Positions 1 through 5,760 of a stretch of DNA of 8,626 nt are shown here, one piece after another. Within the stretch, counting starts at the first letter, position 1. Each line of letters begins with the position of its first letter. The stretch spans positions 1-8,626 of the forward strand of contig JAFTPY010000208.1 in the NCBI GenBank assembly GCA_017463035.1, given 5' to 3'. The notes beneath the pieces were generated by a model. It did not search any database and was not told the DNA's origin. It saw nothing but the letters and a program-made list of their open reading frames with translations. The DNA is from Lachnospiraceae bacterium (lineage in GTDB: Bacteria; Bacillota; Clostridia; Lachnospirales; Lachnospiraceae). The translations under genes were made by a program, and so were the position numbers.

Positions 1-190
1 GAAGATCGATATCCACTTCATAATGATCATCCTGTTCTTTCACATCTGTTTTCATCATGTTTGCAGCATGACGACCATACAGTTTTTTCTGTGCCTTCTT
101 CATTTCTCGATCATCAAATACCGGAAAATCAAAGAAATCATCAAAGAACTCGTCAAATAAGTTTTCTCCAAAAATACTAGGTGTTAACAT
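1..190 (-). CDS. Hsp20/alpha-crystallin small heat-shock protein (partial, N-terminal part)
   Basis: A minus-strand reading frame opens with ATG at 190-188 and runs off the left edge after about 63 residues. It begins MLTPSIFGENLFDEFFDDFF and continues into a YGRHAANMMKTDV segment followed by YEVDIDL. This is the typical N-terminal arm of clostridial Hsp18/Hsp20 proteins leading into the first strand of the alpha-crystallin domain. Such proteins are ATP-independent holdases that bind unfolding proteins in the cytoplasm. The start is supported by an AAAGGAGCG ribosome binding site (complement of 197-205), about 8 bases from the ATG. Upstream lie a CIRCE operator and a sigma-A promoter, so HrcA-controlled heat induction is expected. 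The alpha-crystallin domain and C-terminus are outside the window. The call rests on the N-terminal motif and the heat-shock regulation. Confidence 0.88.
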   Translation of the reverse strand, partial: MLTPSIFGENLFDEFFDDFFDFPVFDDREMKKAQKKLYGRHAANMMKTDVKEQDDHYEVDIDL

Positions 191-286
191 AATCATCGCT
201 CCTTTTTCAAAATTATTTTTTGAAACTGGGGATGTTTAGGAAGAATCATGAACTCGTGGTTCTTTCTTTCTCCTGTTTCTAATTAT

Positions 287-315
287 GTTATAGCACAATT
301 ATTAGCACTCGTCAA
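287..315 (-). promoter_or_regulatory. Sigma-A promoter of the hsp20 gene
   Basis: On the minus strand, TTGACG (complement of 310-315) and TATAAC (complement of 287-292) are separated by exactly 17 bases. The predicted transcription start is near 280, giving a leader of about 90 bases before the ATG at 190. The -35 box and most of the spacer lie inside the CIRCE element, so a bound HrcA would block RNA polymerase. Confidence 0.75.
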
Positions 316-328
316 TAGAGAGTGCTAA
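302..328. promoter_or_regulatory. CIRCE operator (HrcA binding site)
   Basis: TTAGCACTC (302-310), nine bases, then GAGTGCTAA (320-328) is a perfect match to the CIRCE consensus TTAGCACTC-N9-GAGTGCTAA. CIRCE is bound by the repressor HrcA, which usually controls groE and dnaK operons. Here it overlaps the -35 box of the divergent small heat-shock gene. No plus-strand gene starts close enough to be the target. Confidence 0.95.
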
Positions 329-329
329 T

Positions 330-470
330 TTATTCTGTGAATTTTTTGTGTCTTCTTTTTAAAACTATAACCAAGGTTCCCATACCAATTAGCACACATC
401 CAATGAAAAACTTATATGTTAACTTCAAGAAATTTTGCGATTTAATTGACAGAATGCCTTTGACGATGCA
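330..470 (-). pseudogene. Possible remnant of a membrane protein C-terminus
   Basis: A minus-strand frame, open from 470 down to a TAA at 332-330, encodes about 46 residues. They end in a clear hydrophobic segment (FFIGCVLIGMGTLVIV) followed by a basic tail (LKRRHKKFTE). There is no ATG with a ribosome binding site, and the frame is closed upstream by a TGA at 473-471. The stop lies next to the CIRCE element. This looks like the tail of a decayed membrane protein gene, but the family is not recognisable and chance cannot be excluded. Confidence 0.3.
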
Positions 471-603
471 TCAACTGCAAAAGCTCTGGCTCGCATGCAA
501 CGTCATAAAACAGATGAACCATCTCCCATAAAAACTCTGCTTTCTTTGTTCTCGAATGATTTATACAGTATTCTTCAATAATGATTCTTGAGTATTCCTC
601 CAC
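442..603 (-). pseudogene. Unrecognised minus-strand coding remnant, about 53 codons
   Basis: A minus-strand frame from a GTG at 603-601 to TAA at 444-442 encodes an amphipathic, helix-rich peptide that includes EYSRIIIEEYC and FLWEMVHLFYDVACEPELL. The composition looks like protein rather than random sequence. However, no ribosome binding site precedes the GTG, and the frame is interrupted on both sides. The membrane-tail remnant at 330-470 overlaps it in another frame, so the two could be pieces of one frameshifted gene. No family was recognised. Confidence 0.27.
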
Positions 604-605
604 CG

Positions 606-695
606 GGAAAAACGGTGATTCTGGTGACCCATGATGAGAAGATTACAAAGCGTACAGAACGTATCATCTGATTAGAGGATGGACGGATTGTTTGA
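606..695 (+). pseudogene. Scar of a MacB/LolD/SalX-type ABC transporter ATPase
   Basis: The plus-strand frame at 606-692 reads GKTVILVTHDEKI, then KRTERII, a TGA stop (669-671), LEDGRIV and a second TGA (693-695). GKTVILVTHD is the strand and switch histidine (H-loop) near the C-terminus of lipoprotein- and antibiotic-peptide-export ABC ATPases. These proteins normally continue in the style of R.D.II.L.DGRI, which matches what is left here. Walker A, the signature motif and Walker B are absent upstream, so only about 30 C-terminal codons survive and no functional protein is made. It is unrelated to the importer ATPase at 2265-3065. Confidence 0.62.
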
Positions 696-718
696 TGCGT
701 TGTATGCTGCTACTTATC

Positions 719-747
719 TTGACAAAGCCTGTCTTTCATGCTACTAT
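719..747 (+). promoter_or_regulatory. Promoter of the amino-acid ABC importer operon
   Basis: A perfect -35 box TTGACA (719-724), a 17-base spacer, and TACTAT (742-747) preceded by an extended -10 TG (739-740). The predicted start is near 754, leaving a short leader of about 32 bases with an AAGGAGAT ribosome binding site (773-780). The leader is too short for a riboswitch or T-box, so any control would act at the promoter. Confidence 0.75.
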
Positions 748-785
748 GATAAAGCATTAGAAGCCCAAAGAAAAGGAGATTTACT

Positions 786-1586
786 ATGAAAAAGAGATTA
801 GCAGCTTTATTGACCGCAGTTTTGTGCTTGTCCGTATTCGCAGGATGCGGCGGTGCAAAGGAAGACCTTGCGTACATCAAGGATAACGGCGAGATGGTAA
901 TGGGTATTACCCTGTTCGAGCCGATGAACTACTATGATGAAGACGGTACATTAATTGGGTTTGAGACCGAGTTTGCTACCGCTGTTTGTGAGAAGCTGGG
1001 AGTGGAGCCGAAGTTCCAGGTCATTGACTGGGAGCAGAAGGAGAACGAGTTAAATTCTAAGGCAATCGACTGTATTTGGAACGGTTTTACCGTAAATGAC
1101 GAGCGTAGAGCTGCTATGGCGTTTTCTACCTCCTACGTAAGAAATCGTCAGGTGACGATTATCCGTAAGGCAGATGCAGAGAAGTATGTGGATGTTGCAA
1201 GTATGGCCGGCGCAAACATGATTGCGGAGAACGGTTCCGCAGGTCAGGAAGTAATTCAGAATGATGCGGTTTTGTCTCAGAATAAGTTTGTAGCAGCAGC
1301 TGCACAGAAGGATGCTCTTTTAGAGGTAAAGGCAGGAACTTCCGATATTGCGGTGCTGGATTATATTATGGCAAACGCAGTAGTAAACAACGACTCTGAT
1401 TTCAGCGACCTGATGATTGTGGACGGCATTGAATTTGCTCCGGAAGAATATGCAATCGGTTTCCGCATGAATGATACGGAACTGGTAGCAGCTATAAATA
1501 AGGCAATTGATGAGCTCGTGGCAGATGGTGCTATGGCAGCACTTGCTGAGAAGTACGGTTTAACGGAGTCTTTGATACTTAAGTAA
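786..1586 (+). CDS. Amino-acid ABC transporter substrate-binding lipoprotein (SBP family 3)
   Basis: This is the extracytoplasmic solute receptor of a polar amino-acid importer, 266 residues and normal for the family. Residues 1-21 form a lipoprotein signal peptide (MKKR, hydrophobic core, FAGC with the lipidated Cys21). The mature protein shows bacterial extracellular solute-binding family 3 features: GFETEFATAVCEKLG (58-72), the lobe-one segment IDCIWNGFTVNDERR (94-108), a SAGQE segment (151-155) in the ligand-carboxylate region, and AVLDY (189-193), whose Asp192 is in the position that usually contacts the substrate amino group. The ATG has a good AAGGAG site 7 bases upstream. The permease and ATPase genes follow on the same strand with short gaps, so all three form one importer. 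The substrate (for example cystine, glutamine or arginine) cannot be decided from the sequence. Confidence 0.93.
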   Translation: MKKRLAALLTAVLCLSVFAGCGGAKEDLAYIKDNGEMVMGITLFEPMNYYDEDGTLIGFETEFATAVCEKLGVEPKFQVIDWEQKENELNSKAIDCIWNGFTVNDERRAAMAFSTSYVRNRQVTIIRKADAEKYVDVASMAGANMIAENGSAGQEVIQNDAVLSQNKFVAAAAQKDALLEVKAGTSDIAVLDYIMANAVVNNDSDFSDLMIVDGIEFAPEEYAIGFRMNDTELVAAINKAIDELVADGAMAALAEKYGLTESLILK

Positions 1587-1613
1587 GATACATACCAAAA
1601 GGAGAAGGACGTT

Positions 1614-2261
1614 ATGTCATTTATTGACGTTACCATGCAGCTTCTGGACGGATTTAAGGTAACCATGCTGATTTTCTTTGTGGTATTGCTTGGTTCCCTG
1701 CCGCTTGGTCTTGTAATTACCTTTGGGTCAATGTCCAAGATTAAGCCGCTTCGCTGGCTGACCCGGACCTTTGTCTGGATTATCCGCGGAACGCCGCTGA
1801 TGTTGCAGATTATTCTTGTGTTTTACGGTCCGGGATTGATTTTTGGGGCAAAGGCACTGCCGCGTATGACGGCGGTGCTCATTGCCTTTATTATCAATTA
1901 TGCGGCGTATTTTTCGGAAATTTACCGTGGCGGAATCGAAAGCATTCCTGCGGGACAGTATGAAGCAGGACAGGTGCTGGGCATGACGAAGCGCCAGATT
2001 TTCTTTAAGGTGGTGCTGTTTCAGGTAATCAAGCGGATTCTGCCGGCTATGGGAAATGAGATTATTACGTTGGTGAAAGATACCTCTCTTGCCCGTGTAA
2101 TTTCCGTAGTAGAGCTGGTAAAAGCGGCTCAGGATATTGTAGGACTGAAGGGTATTATCTGGCCGATTTTCTACATTGGTGCGTTCTATCTGTTAGTATC
2201 CGGTGCGCTTACGTTACTGTTTAACTGGATTGAAAAGAAGATGGATTATTATAAAGGATAG
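1614..2261 (+). CDS. Polar amino-acid ABC transporter permease (HisM/GlnP family)
   Basis: This 215-residue membrane subunit moves the amino acid released by the upstream binding protein. It carries the family marker RGTP (58-61) after the first membrane segments, and the cytoplasmic EAA loop YEAGQVLGMTKRQIFFKVV (116-134), whose EAG-x3-G core docks onto the ATPase. About five membrane segments can be seen, near 13-36, 52-76, 84-100, 145-160 and 181-204. There is one permease gene, so the membrane part is probably a homodimer. The ATG follows AAAAGGAGAAGG, with GGAG at 1601-1604. It starts 27 bases after the binding-protein stop and ends 3 bases before the ATPase start, which implies tight co-translation. 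Confidence 0.93.
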   Translation: MSFIDVTMQLLDGFKVTMLIFFVVLLGSLPLGLVITFGSMSKIKPLRWLTRTFVWIIRGTPLMLQIILVFYGPGLIFGAKALPRMTAVLIAFIINYAAYFSEIYRGGIESIPAGQYEAGQVLGMTKRQIFFKVVLFQVIKRILPAMGNEIITLVKDTSLARVISVVELVKAAQDIVGLKGIIWPIFYIGAFYLLVSGALTLLFNWIEKKMDYYKG

Positions 2262-2264
2262 CAT

Positions 2265-3065
2265 ATGGCGGTATTGGAAGTTAAAAACATTCGAAAAAGC
2301 TTTGACGGGGAAGAGGTCTTAAAGGGCATTGATTTTTCCATGGAAAAGGGCGAGGTGCTGGCGATTATCGGTTCCTCGGGAAGCGGTAAAACCACGCTCC
2401 TTCGTTGCCTGAATTTTTTGGTAACCCCGGATCAGGGCCAGCTTTTTGTAAATGACGAGTGCATCTTTGATGCAAGGGATGTACATAAATTAAATGAAAA
2501 AGAGATTCGCGAAAAGCGTTTGCATTTTGGTTTGGTATTTCAGTCCTTTAACCTGTTTCCGCAGTATAACGTGTTGCGGAATGTAACCTTGGCGGAGGAA
2601 CTGCAGATTAAGGATGCTTGTAAGGCAAAGAAGATTACCAAAGAGGAAATGAAGGAAGCTCTTGCAAAGGTGACTGCTCATGCGGAAGGGTTGCTTTCCC
2701 AGGTAGGTCTTTTGGAAAAGAAGAATGCCTATCCGTGCGAGCTTTCCGGCGGACAGCAGCAGCGCGTGGCCATTGCCAGAGCCTTGGCGCTGAATCCGGA
2801 CATTCTCTGCTTTGATGAGCCGACCAGTGCACTGGACCCGGCCCTGACCGGAGAGGTGCTTCGTGTTATCCGCGGACTGAAGTCTTCCGAACGTACCATG
2901 ATTGTGGTAACCCATGAGATGGAGTTTGCCCGTCGTGTGGCAGATAAGGTTATGTTTATGGCAGACGGTGTCATCGAGGAACTGGGTGAGCCGGAGCAGG
3001 TATTTACCAATCCGAGAAGTGAAAAGCTGAAGGCATTTTTGCAGAATGCCGCAGAGGGTTTATAG
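2265..3065 (+). CDS. Polar amino-acid ABC transporter ATP-binding protein (GlnQ/HisP type)
   Basis: The cytoplasmic ATPase subunit (266 residues) powers the importer. All catalytic motifs are present: Walker A GSSGSGKT (36-43), Q-loop VFQSFNLFP with Gln93, signature LSGGQQQR (160-167), Walker B ILCFDEP with Asp184/Glu185, D-loop SALD (188-191) and switch His217. It is about 25 residues longer than the usual 240 of GlnQ. Much of the extra length is a charged Lys/Glu/Ala-rich stretch in the helical domain (about 112-142), between the Q-loop and the signature. The ribosome binding site AAAGGA (2253-2258) lies within the end of the permease gene. A terminator follows at 3074-3110, closing the operon. 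Confidence 0.94.
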   Translation: MAVLEVKNIRKSFDGEEVLKGIDFSMEKGEVLAIIGSSGSGKTTLLRCLNFLVTPDQGQLFVNDECIFDARDVHKLNEKEIREKRLHFGLVFQSFNLFPQYNVLRNVTLAEELQIKDACKAKKITKEEMKEALAKVTAHAEGLLSQVGLLEKKNAYPCELSGGQQQRVAIARALALNPDILCFDEPTSALDPALTGEVLRVIRGLKSSERTMIVVTHEMEFARRVADKVMFMADGVIEELGEPEQVFTNPRSEKLKAFLQNAAEGL

Positions 3066-3073
3066 GAAATAGC

Positions 3074-3110
3074 AGCCTGTGGGATTTTAGTGAAATCCTG
3101 CAGGCTTTCT
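3074..3110 (+). terminator. Rho-independent terminator of the ABC importer operon
   Basis: A 14-bp stem pairs 3074-3087 with 3093-3106 (starting AGCCTG and ending CAGGCT), with two internal G-U pairs and a 5-base loop. A modest T-rich run (TTTCT) follows. The stem lies 8 bases after the ATPase stop codon. The weak U-tract is the only reservation. Confidence 0.7.
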
Positions 3111-3135
3111 GTGTTTGTGGCGGAACGTTAATGTG

Positions 3136-3163
3136 TTGGTATGATAGGTTTCGCAGATACAAA
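3136..3163 (+). promoter_or_regulatory. Probable promoter(s) for the EamA transporter gene
   Basis: Two overlapping candidates lie between the terminator and the gene. One is an extended -10 (TGG then TATGAT, 3137-3145) without a good -35 box. The other is TTGGTA (3136-3141), 16 bases, TACAAA (3158-3163). A promoter is expected here because the preceding operon is terminated, but neither match is strong. Confidence 0.4.
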
Positions 3164-3195
3164 GGATAAGAAAGACATTTGTAAGGAGAAATGTT

Positions 3196-4080
3196 ATGGG
3201 ACAGGACAAAAAGAGTGCAATTATTAAGTTATCTTTGTCGATGCTGATTTTCGGTTCCATCGGTGTGTTTCGCCGGTATATTCCGCTGTCGTCCGCATGG
3301 ATGGCATGTGTCAGAGGCGTCATCGGTACGGTGTTTTTGTTTTGCGTGGTGGCGGTATCAAAAAAGCATGTGGATAAAAAGGCGATTAAGAAGAATCTGC
3401 TGTTGTTACTGATATCCGGTGCGGCTATCGGTGTAAATTGGATTTTATTGTTTGAGTCATATCGTTATACAACGGTGGCGGTTGCTACCTTATGTTATTA
3501 TATGGCGCCGGTGATTGTGATTCTGTTGGCACCGTTCTTGTTGAAGGAAAAGATGACGGTGAAGAAGTCTGTTTGTGCAGCGGTGGCTATTATCGGAATG
3601 TTGTTGGTGTCCGGCATTTTTGACGGCGGAGCAGCAAATATCGGCAGCGGAAAGGGCATTTTATTCGGTCTCGGTGCGGCAATGTTTTATGCTTCGGCGG
3701 TGTTGTTGAATAAGTTTATCAAGGATATCTCTGCCTATGACAAGACGATTATGCAGCTTGGGGCGGCGGCAATTGTGGTGCTGCCGTATTCCCTTTTTAC
3801 CAGCGGAGTACAGGAGTTTACGACGCTTACCCTGTCGCAGATATTGCTTCTCCTGGCGGTGGGAATTGTTCACACCGGTATTGCTTATTGGTTGTATTTC
3901 GGCAGTATGGATAAGTTAAGCGGTCAGACGGTGGCGGTGTACAGTTATATCGACCCGGCCTTTGCGGTGGTACTTTCCGTAGCGGTATTGGGAGAAAATC
4001 CGGGAGTGCTCGGAATCATCGGTGCGGTGTTGATTTTAGGTTCCACATTGTTTAGTGAGTGGACAGGGAAAAAGAAATAG
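3196..4080 (+). CDS. EamA/DMT-superfamily transporter
   Basis: A 294-residue integral membrane protein with about ten hydrophobic segments arranged as two EamA repeats. The end of the first repeat shows YYMAPVIVILLAPFLLKEK (101-119) and the second the equivalent YSYIDPAFAVVLSVAVLGEN (249-268). This pattern of an aromatic or proline segment, a long hydrophobic helix and a short E-K/N loop is typical of drug/metabolite exporters such as RhaT- and YdcZ-like carriers. Members export amino acids or other small metabolites, and the substrate here is unknown. The ATG at 3196 has AAGGAG (3183-3188) 7 bases upstream. A second ATG at 3191 is out of frame and too close to the ribosome binding site. The gene stands alone between two terminators. 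Confidence 0.88.
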   Translation: MGQDKKSAIIKLSLSMLIFGSIGVFRRYIPLSSAWMACVRGVIGTVFLFCVVAVSKKHVDKKAIKKNLLLLLISGAAIGVNWILLFESYRYTTVAVATLCYYMAPVIVILLAPFLLKEKMTVKKSVCAAVAIIGMLLVSGIFDGGAANIGSGKGILFGLGAAMFYASAVLLNKFIKDISAYDKTIMQLGAAAIVVLPYSLFTSGVQEFTTLTLSQILLLLAVGIVHTGIAYWLYFGSMDKLSGQTVAVYSYIDPAFAVVLSVAVLGENPGVLGIIGAVLILGSTLFSEWTGKKK

Positions 4081-4090
4081 AGTAAGACGG

Positions 4091-4128
4091 GCCTGCAAAC
4101 CGTGAGTGGTTTGTGGGCTTTTCTTTTT
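4091..4128 (+). terminator. Strong rho-independent terminator after the EamA gene
   Basis: An 11-bp stem pairs GCCTGCAAACC (4091-4101) with GGTTTGTGGGC (4108-4118), including two G-U pairs. The loop has 6 bases and the tail TTTTCTTTTT (4119-4128) follows directly. It begins 10 bases after the EamA stop codon. Confidence 0.9.
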
Positions 4129-4171
4129 CGGAAGAAGTATAAGCTTTTATAAAAACAAATTGTAAATTGTA

Positions 4172-4201
4172 TTGACACTCTGTTTACCTTTGTGTTATTA
4201 T
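4172..4201 (+). promoter_or_regulatory. Promoter of the YccF-lipoprotein operon
   Basis: TTGACA (4172-4177) is followed by TATTAT (4196-4201) after 18 bases, or by TTATTA (4195-4200) after 17. The predicted start is near 4208, giving a leader of about 60 bases with no evident structure. The -10 region and most of the spacer lie inside a perfect inverted repeat (4183-4210), suggesting repression by a dimeric regulator. Confidence 0.7.
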
Positions 4202-4210
4202 AAAGGTAAA
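4183..4210. promoter_or_regulatory. Candidate operator: 9-bp perfect inverted repeat over the -10 region
   Basis: TTTACCTTT (4183-4191), ten bases, then AAAGGTAAA (4202-4210). The arms match perfectly, with half-site centres 19 bases apart, close to two helical turns. It sits between the -35 box and the expected transcription start, so most of it is not transcribed as an RNA hairpin. This is the geometry of a repressor site. Half-sites of the TTTACC/GGTAAA kind are used by several GntR-type and other repressors, but the regulator cannot be named, and no regulator gene is in the window. Confidence 0.6.
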
Positions 4211-4268
4211 TTAAAATTACTTTTGTGATACCATTCATTTTTAGAGTGATTTTAGGGGAGGTATACAT

Positions 4269-4676
4269 ATGACACAGCAGGATAAATGGTATTTTCAGAA
4301 CATATTATTCGGAATTTTGGGCGGTTGGATTTTTGCGGCAATCTGGTTTCTGATGGGAGCACTGTTTTATATCACGTTTATAGGACGTCCGGTGGCAAAA
4401 TGTTGTTTCCTGATTGCGCGCTTTGCGGCAAGGCCTTACGGAAGAGTCGTTGGGGTTACGGGAGACTACAGCTATTTCGGAAACATTTTCTGGCTGCTGT
4501 TTATCGGGGTTCCTTGGGTGTTTTTTTTCACCTTTATCGGGTCGTTGTTTACGGTTACGATTGTGGGAGTGCCGATTGGACATACATATTTACGTCTGGC
4601 GGGTCTTGTGGCGGCTCCGGTAGGGATGCAGTTGGAGCGACAACTGGAAGACTGGCAGTGGAAACGATGGTTCTGA
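4269..4676 (+). CDS. YccF (DUF307)-family small membrane protein
   Basis: A 135-residue membrane protein built from two similar halves. The first half runs from NILFGILGGW (11-20) through IGRPVAKCCFLIARFAARPYG (38-58). The second runs from NIFWLLFIG (72-80) through GVPIGHTYLRLAGLVAAPVG (100-119). The repeated N-I-x-(F/W) start and G-(R/V)-P-x(14)-P-(Y/V)-G end match the duplicated YccF domain (PF03733), an inner-membrane family of unknown function. The ATG has a GGGGAGG site (4255-4261), 7 bases away. The next gene starts 37 bases after the stop with no terminator between, so they are probably co-transcribed. Only the second half is followed by a charged tail (ERQLEDWQWKR). Confidence 0.8.
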   Translation: MTQQDKWYFQNILFGILGGWIFAAIWFLMGALFYITFIGRPVAKCCFLIARFAARPYGRVVGVTGDYSYFGNIFWLLFIGVPWVFFFTFIGSLFTVTIVGVPIGHTYLRLAGLVAAPVGMQLERQLEDWQWKRWF

Positions 4677-4713
4677 GTATAGGAGCATAGTGTTAAGCGA
4701 GGAGGAGAAAACA

Positions 4714-5646
4714 ATGAAAAAACATAAATTTGTAAGTATGGTATTATTGTGCGGAGCGTTTGTTCTGGCCGGATGTAAGCATGAACATGTATGGGAGGAG
4801 GCAACCTGCGAGGCGGCAAAGTATTGTACGGAATGTGAAGCCACGGAAGGGGAAGCCTTGGGACATGCCTGGGAGGAAGCTACCTGTACTCTGCCAAAGA
4901 CCTGTAAAACCTGCGGAACGACGGAGGGAGTCCGCGCAGGACACAAGTTCCTTGATGCCACCTGTGATAAGCCGAAGGAGTGTGAGGTTTGCGGAGAGAC
5001 AAAGGGGGAACCGTTGGTTCATAACGGACGAAGAGTCGGTCGTTGTAAGCTGTGCGGGGAGGTGCAAAACAAGGAGCTGGTGACGGACATCGGCGCCCGG
5101 TATGAGACGGTGTATAGTGATTACGTGGCGGCGATGACCGCATTAATGCAGGATACTTCGGAGATGGCAGAGGAGTTGGCAGAGGAGCTGAATCCGTTAT
5201 CGGAACTGAATGACGAGACGGACCCGGAGACTGTATTTATCTGCGGACATCCCATAACTACCATAACCGTAGGAGAATATCTGGAATGGGCGGATGATCT
5301 GATACGGAAGCTTTATTGGGAAGAACGGATGGTGGATTATACGGAATTAAGAGCGTTATATGAAGAGGTATATTCCATGTGCGGTGATTATACGGAGCTT
5401 GGTGCCTTAAAGGAAAAGGCAAAGGAGATTGTTGAATTGATACCGCTTACGATGCCGGAAAAGAAGGAGAGGACCGGCGGAATATATGACGTACGTCTGG
5501 TGGAAGCGGCTTCGGAGGAAATGAAAGAACAGTTTGCGCAGTGGAAGACGGACGGGCTGGAGGATATTGAGTGGCTTGGTGAAGTGGAGAAGAAGATGGG
5601 CGAATGGAAGAAAGAGTACGATAAGGTAAACGCATTGTTTAAGTAA
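4714..5646 (+). CDS. Lipoprotein with tandem Cys/His (CxxC) repeats and a helical domain, function unknown
   Basis: A 310-residue surface lipoprotein: residues 1-21 are a lipoprotein signal peptide ending LAGC, with Cys21 the anchor. Three 26-residue repeats and a partial fourth follow, starting at His25, His51, His77 and His103. Each full repeat has the spacing H-x6-C-x5-C-x2-C and the form H.(W/F)..ATC...K.C..C..T.G. The fourth keeps H and CxxC (Cys111, Cys114) but lacks the first Cys. Residues 120-310 are acidic and helix-rich and match no family I recognise. The ATG at 4714 is preferred over the in-frame GTG at 4690 because the GAGGAGGAG site (4699-4707) precedes it and the signal peptide starts there. 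It lies 37 bases downstream of the YccF gene. Such repeats occur in secreted clostridial proteins. Zinc binding is plausible but unproven. Confidence 0.8.
   Translation: MKKHKFVSMVLLCGAFVLAGCKHEHVWEEATCEAAKYCTECEATEGEALGHAWEEATCTLPKTCKTCGTTEGVRAGHKFLDATCDKPKECEVCGETKGEPLVHNGRRVGRCKLCGEVQNKELVTDIGARYETVYSDYVAAMTALMQDTSEMAEELAEELNPLSELNDETDPETVFICGHPITTITVGEYLEWADDLIRKLYWEERMVDYTELRALYEEVYSMCGDYTELGALKEKAKEIVELIPLTMPEKKERTGGIYDVRLVEAASEEMKEQFAQWKTDGLEDIEWLGEVEKKMGEWKKEYDKVNALFK
4786..5055 (+). repeat. Diverged 78-bp coding tandem repeats (3.5 copies)
   Basis: Copies start at 4786, 4864, 4942 and 5020 (partial), each encoding 26 residues of the Cys/His repeat in the lipoprotein. They are conserved mainly in protein (His, three Cys, Gly and Thr positions) and differ at many DNA positions. 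They are therefore an old duplication rather than a recent slippage array. Confidence 0.85.
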
Positions 5647-5699
5647 ACGGAACAAGCGTGTTAAGGACCTGTAAAGAAATATTTATATAGATAGCCGTA

Positions 5700-5728
5700 T
5701 TGGAATTGCCGGCGCAATATGATACAAT
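5700..5728 (+). promoter_or_regulatory. Promoter of the DUF1538-PII-like operon
   Basis: TTGGAA (5700-5705), a 17-base spacer, and TACAAT (5723-5728) preceded by an extended -10 TG (5720-5721). The start is expected near 5735, leaving a leader of about 26 bases. No clear terminator was found between the lipoprotein stop (5646) and this promoter, so some read-through from upstream is possible. Confidence 0.7.
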
Positions 5729-5760
5729 GTATCTTGGAAAAGTAGAACGGAGGTGTTGAT

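Noticed and set aside
322..531. Plus-strand open frame of 69 codons downstream of CIRCE
   Set aside because: It begins at a GTG inside the CIRCE element, has no ribosome binding site, and is not supported by composition. The minus strand looks more protein-like here.
453..578. Plus-strand stretch reading NAFDDASTAKALARMQRHKT in a short frame
   Set aside because: It has no start codon or ribosome binding site and is complementary to the more convincing minus-strand remnant at 442-603. I could not tell it from a shadow frame.
3087..3323. Minus-strand open frame over the terminator and the start of the EamA gene
   Set aside because: It is antisense to a clear gene and crosses the terminator hairpin, with no start signal.
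4690..4713. Eight-codon N-terminal extension of the lipoprotein from a GTG
   Set aside because: The extension covers the ribosome binding site of the ATG at 4714 and would place charged residues ahead of a normal lipoprotein signal peptide.
4786..5055. CRISPR-like reading of the regular 78-bp repeats
   Set aside because: The repeats are in-frame, coding, diverged at DNA level and have no spacers. No cas genes are present.
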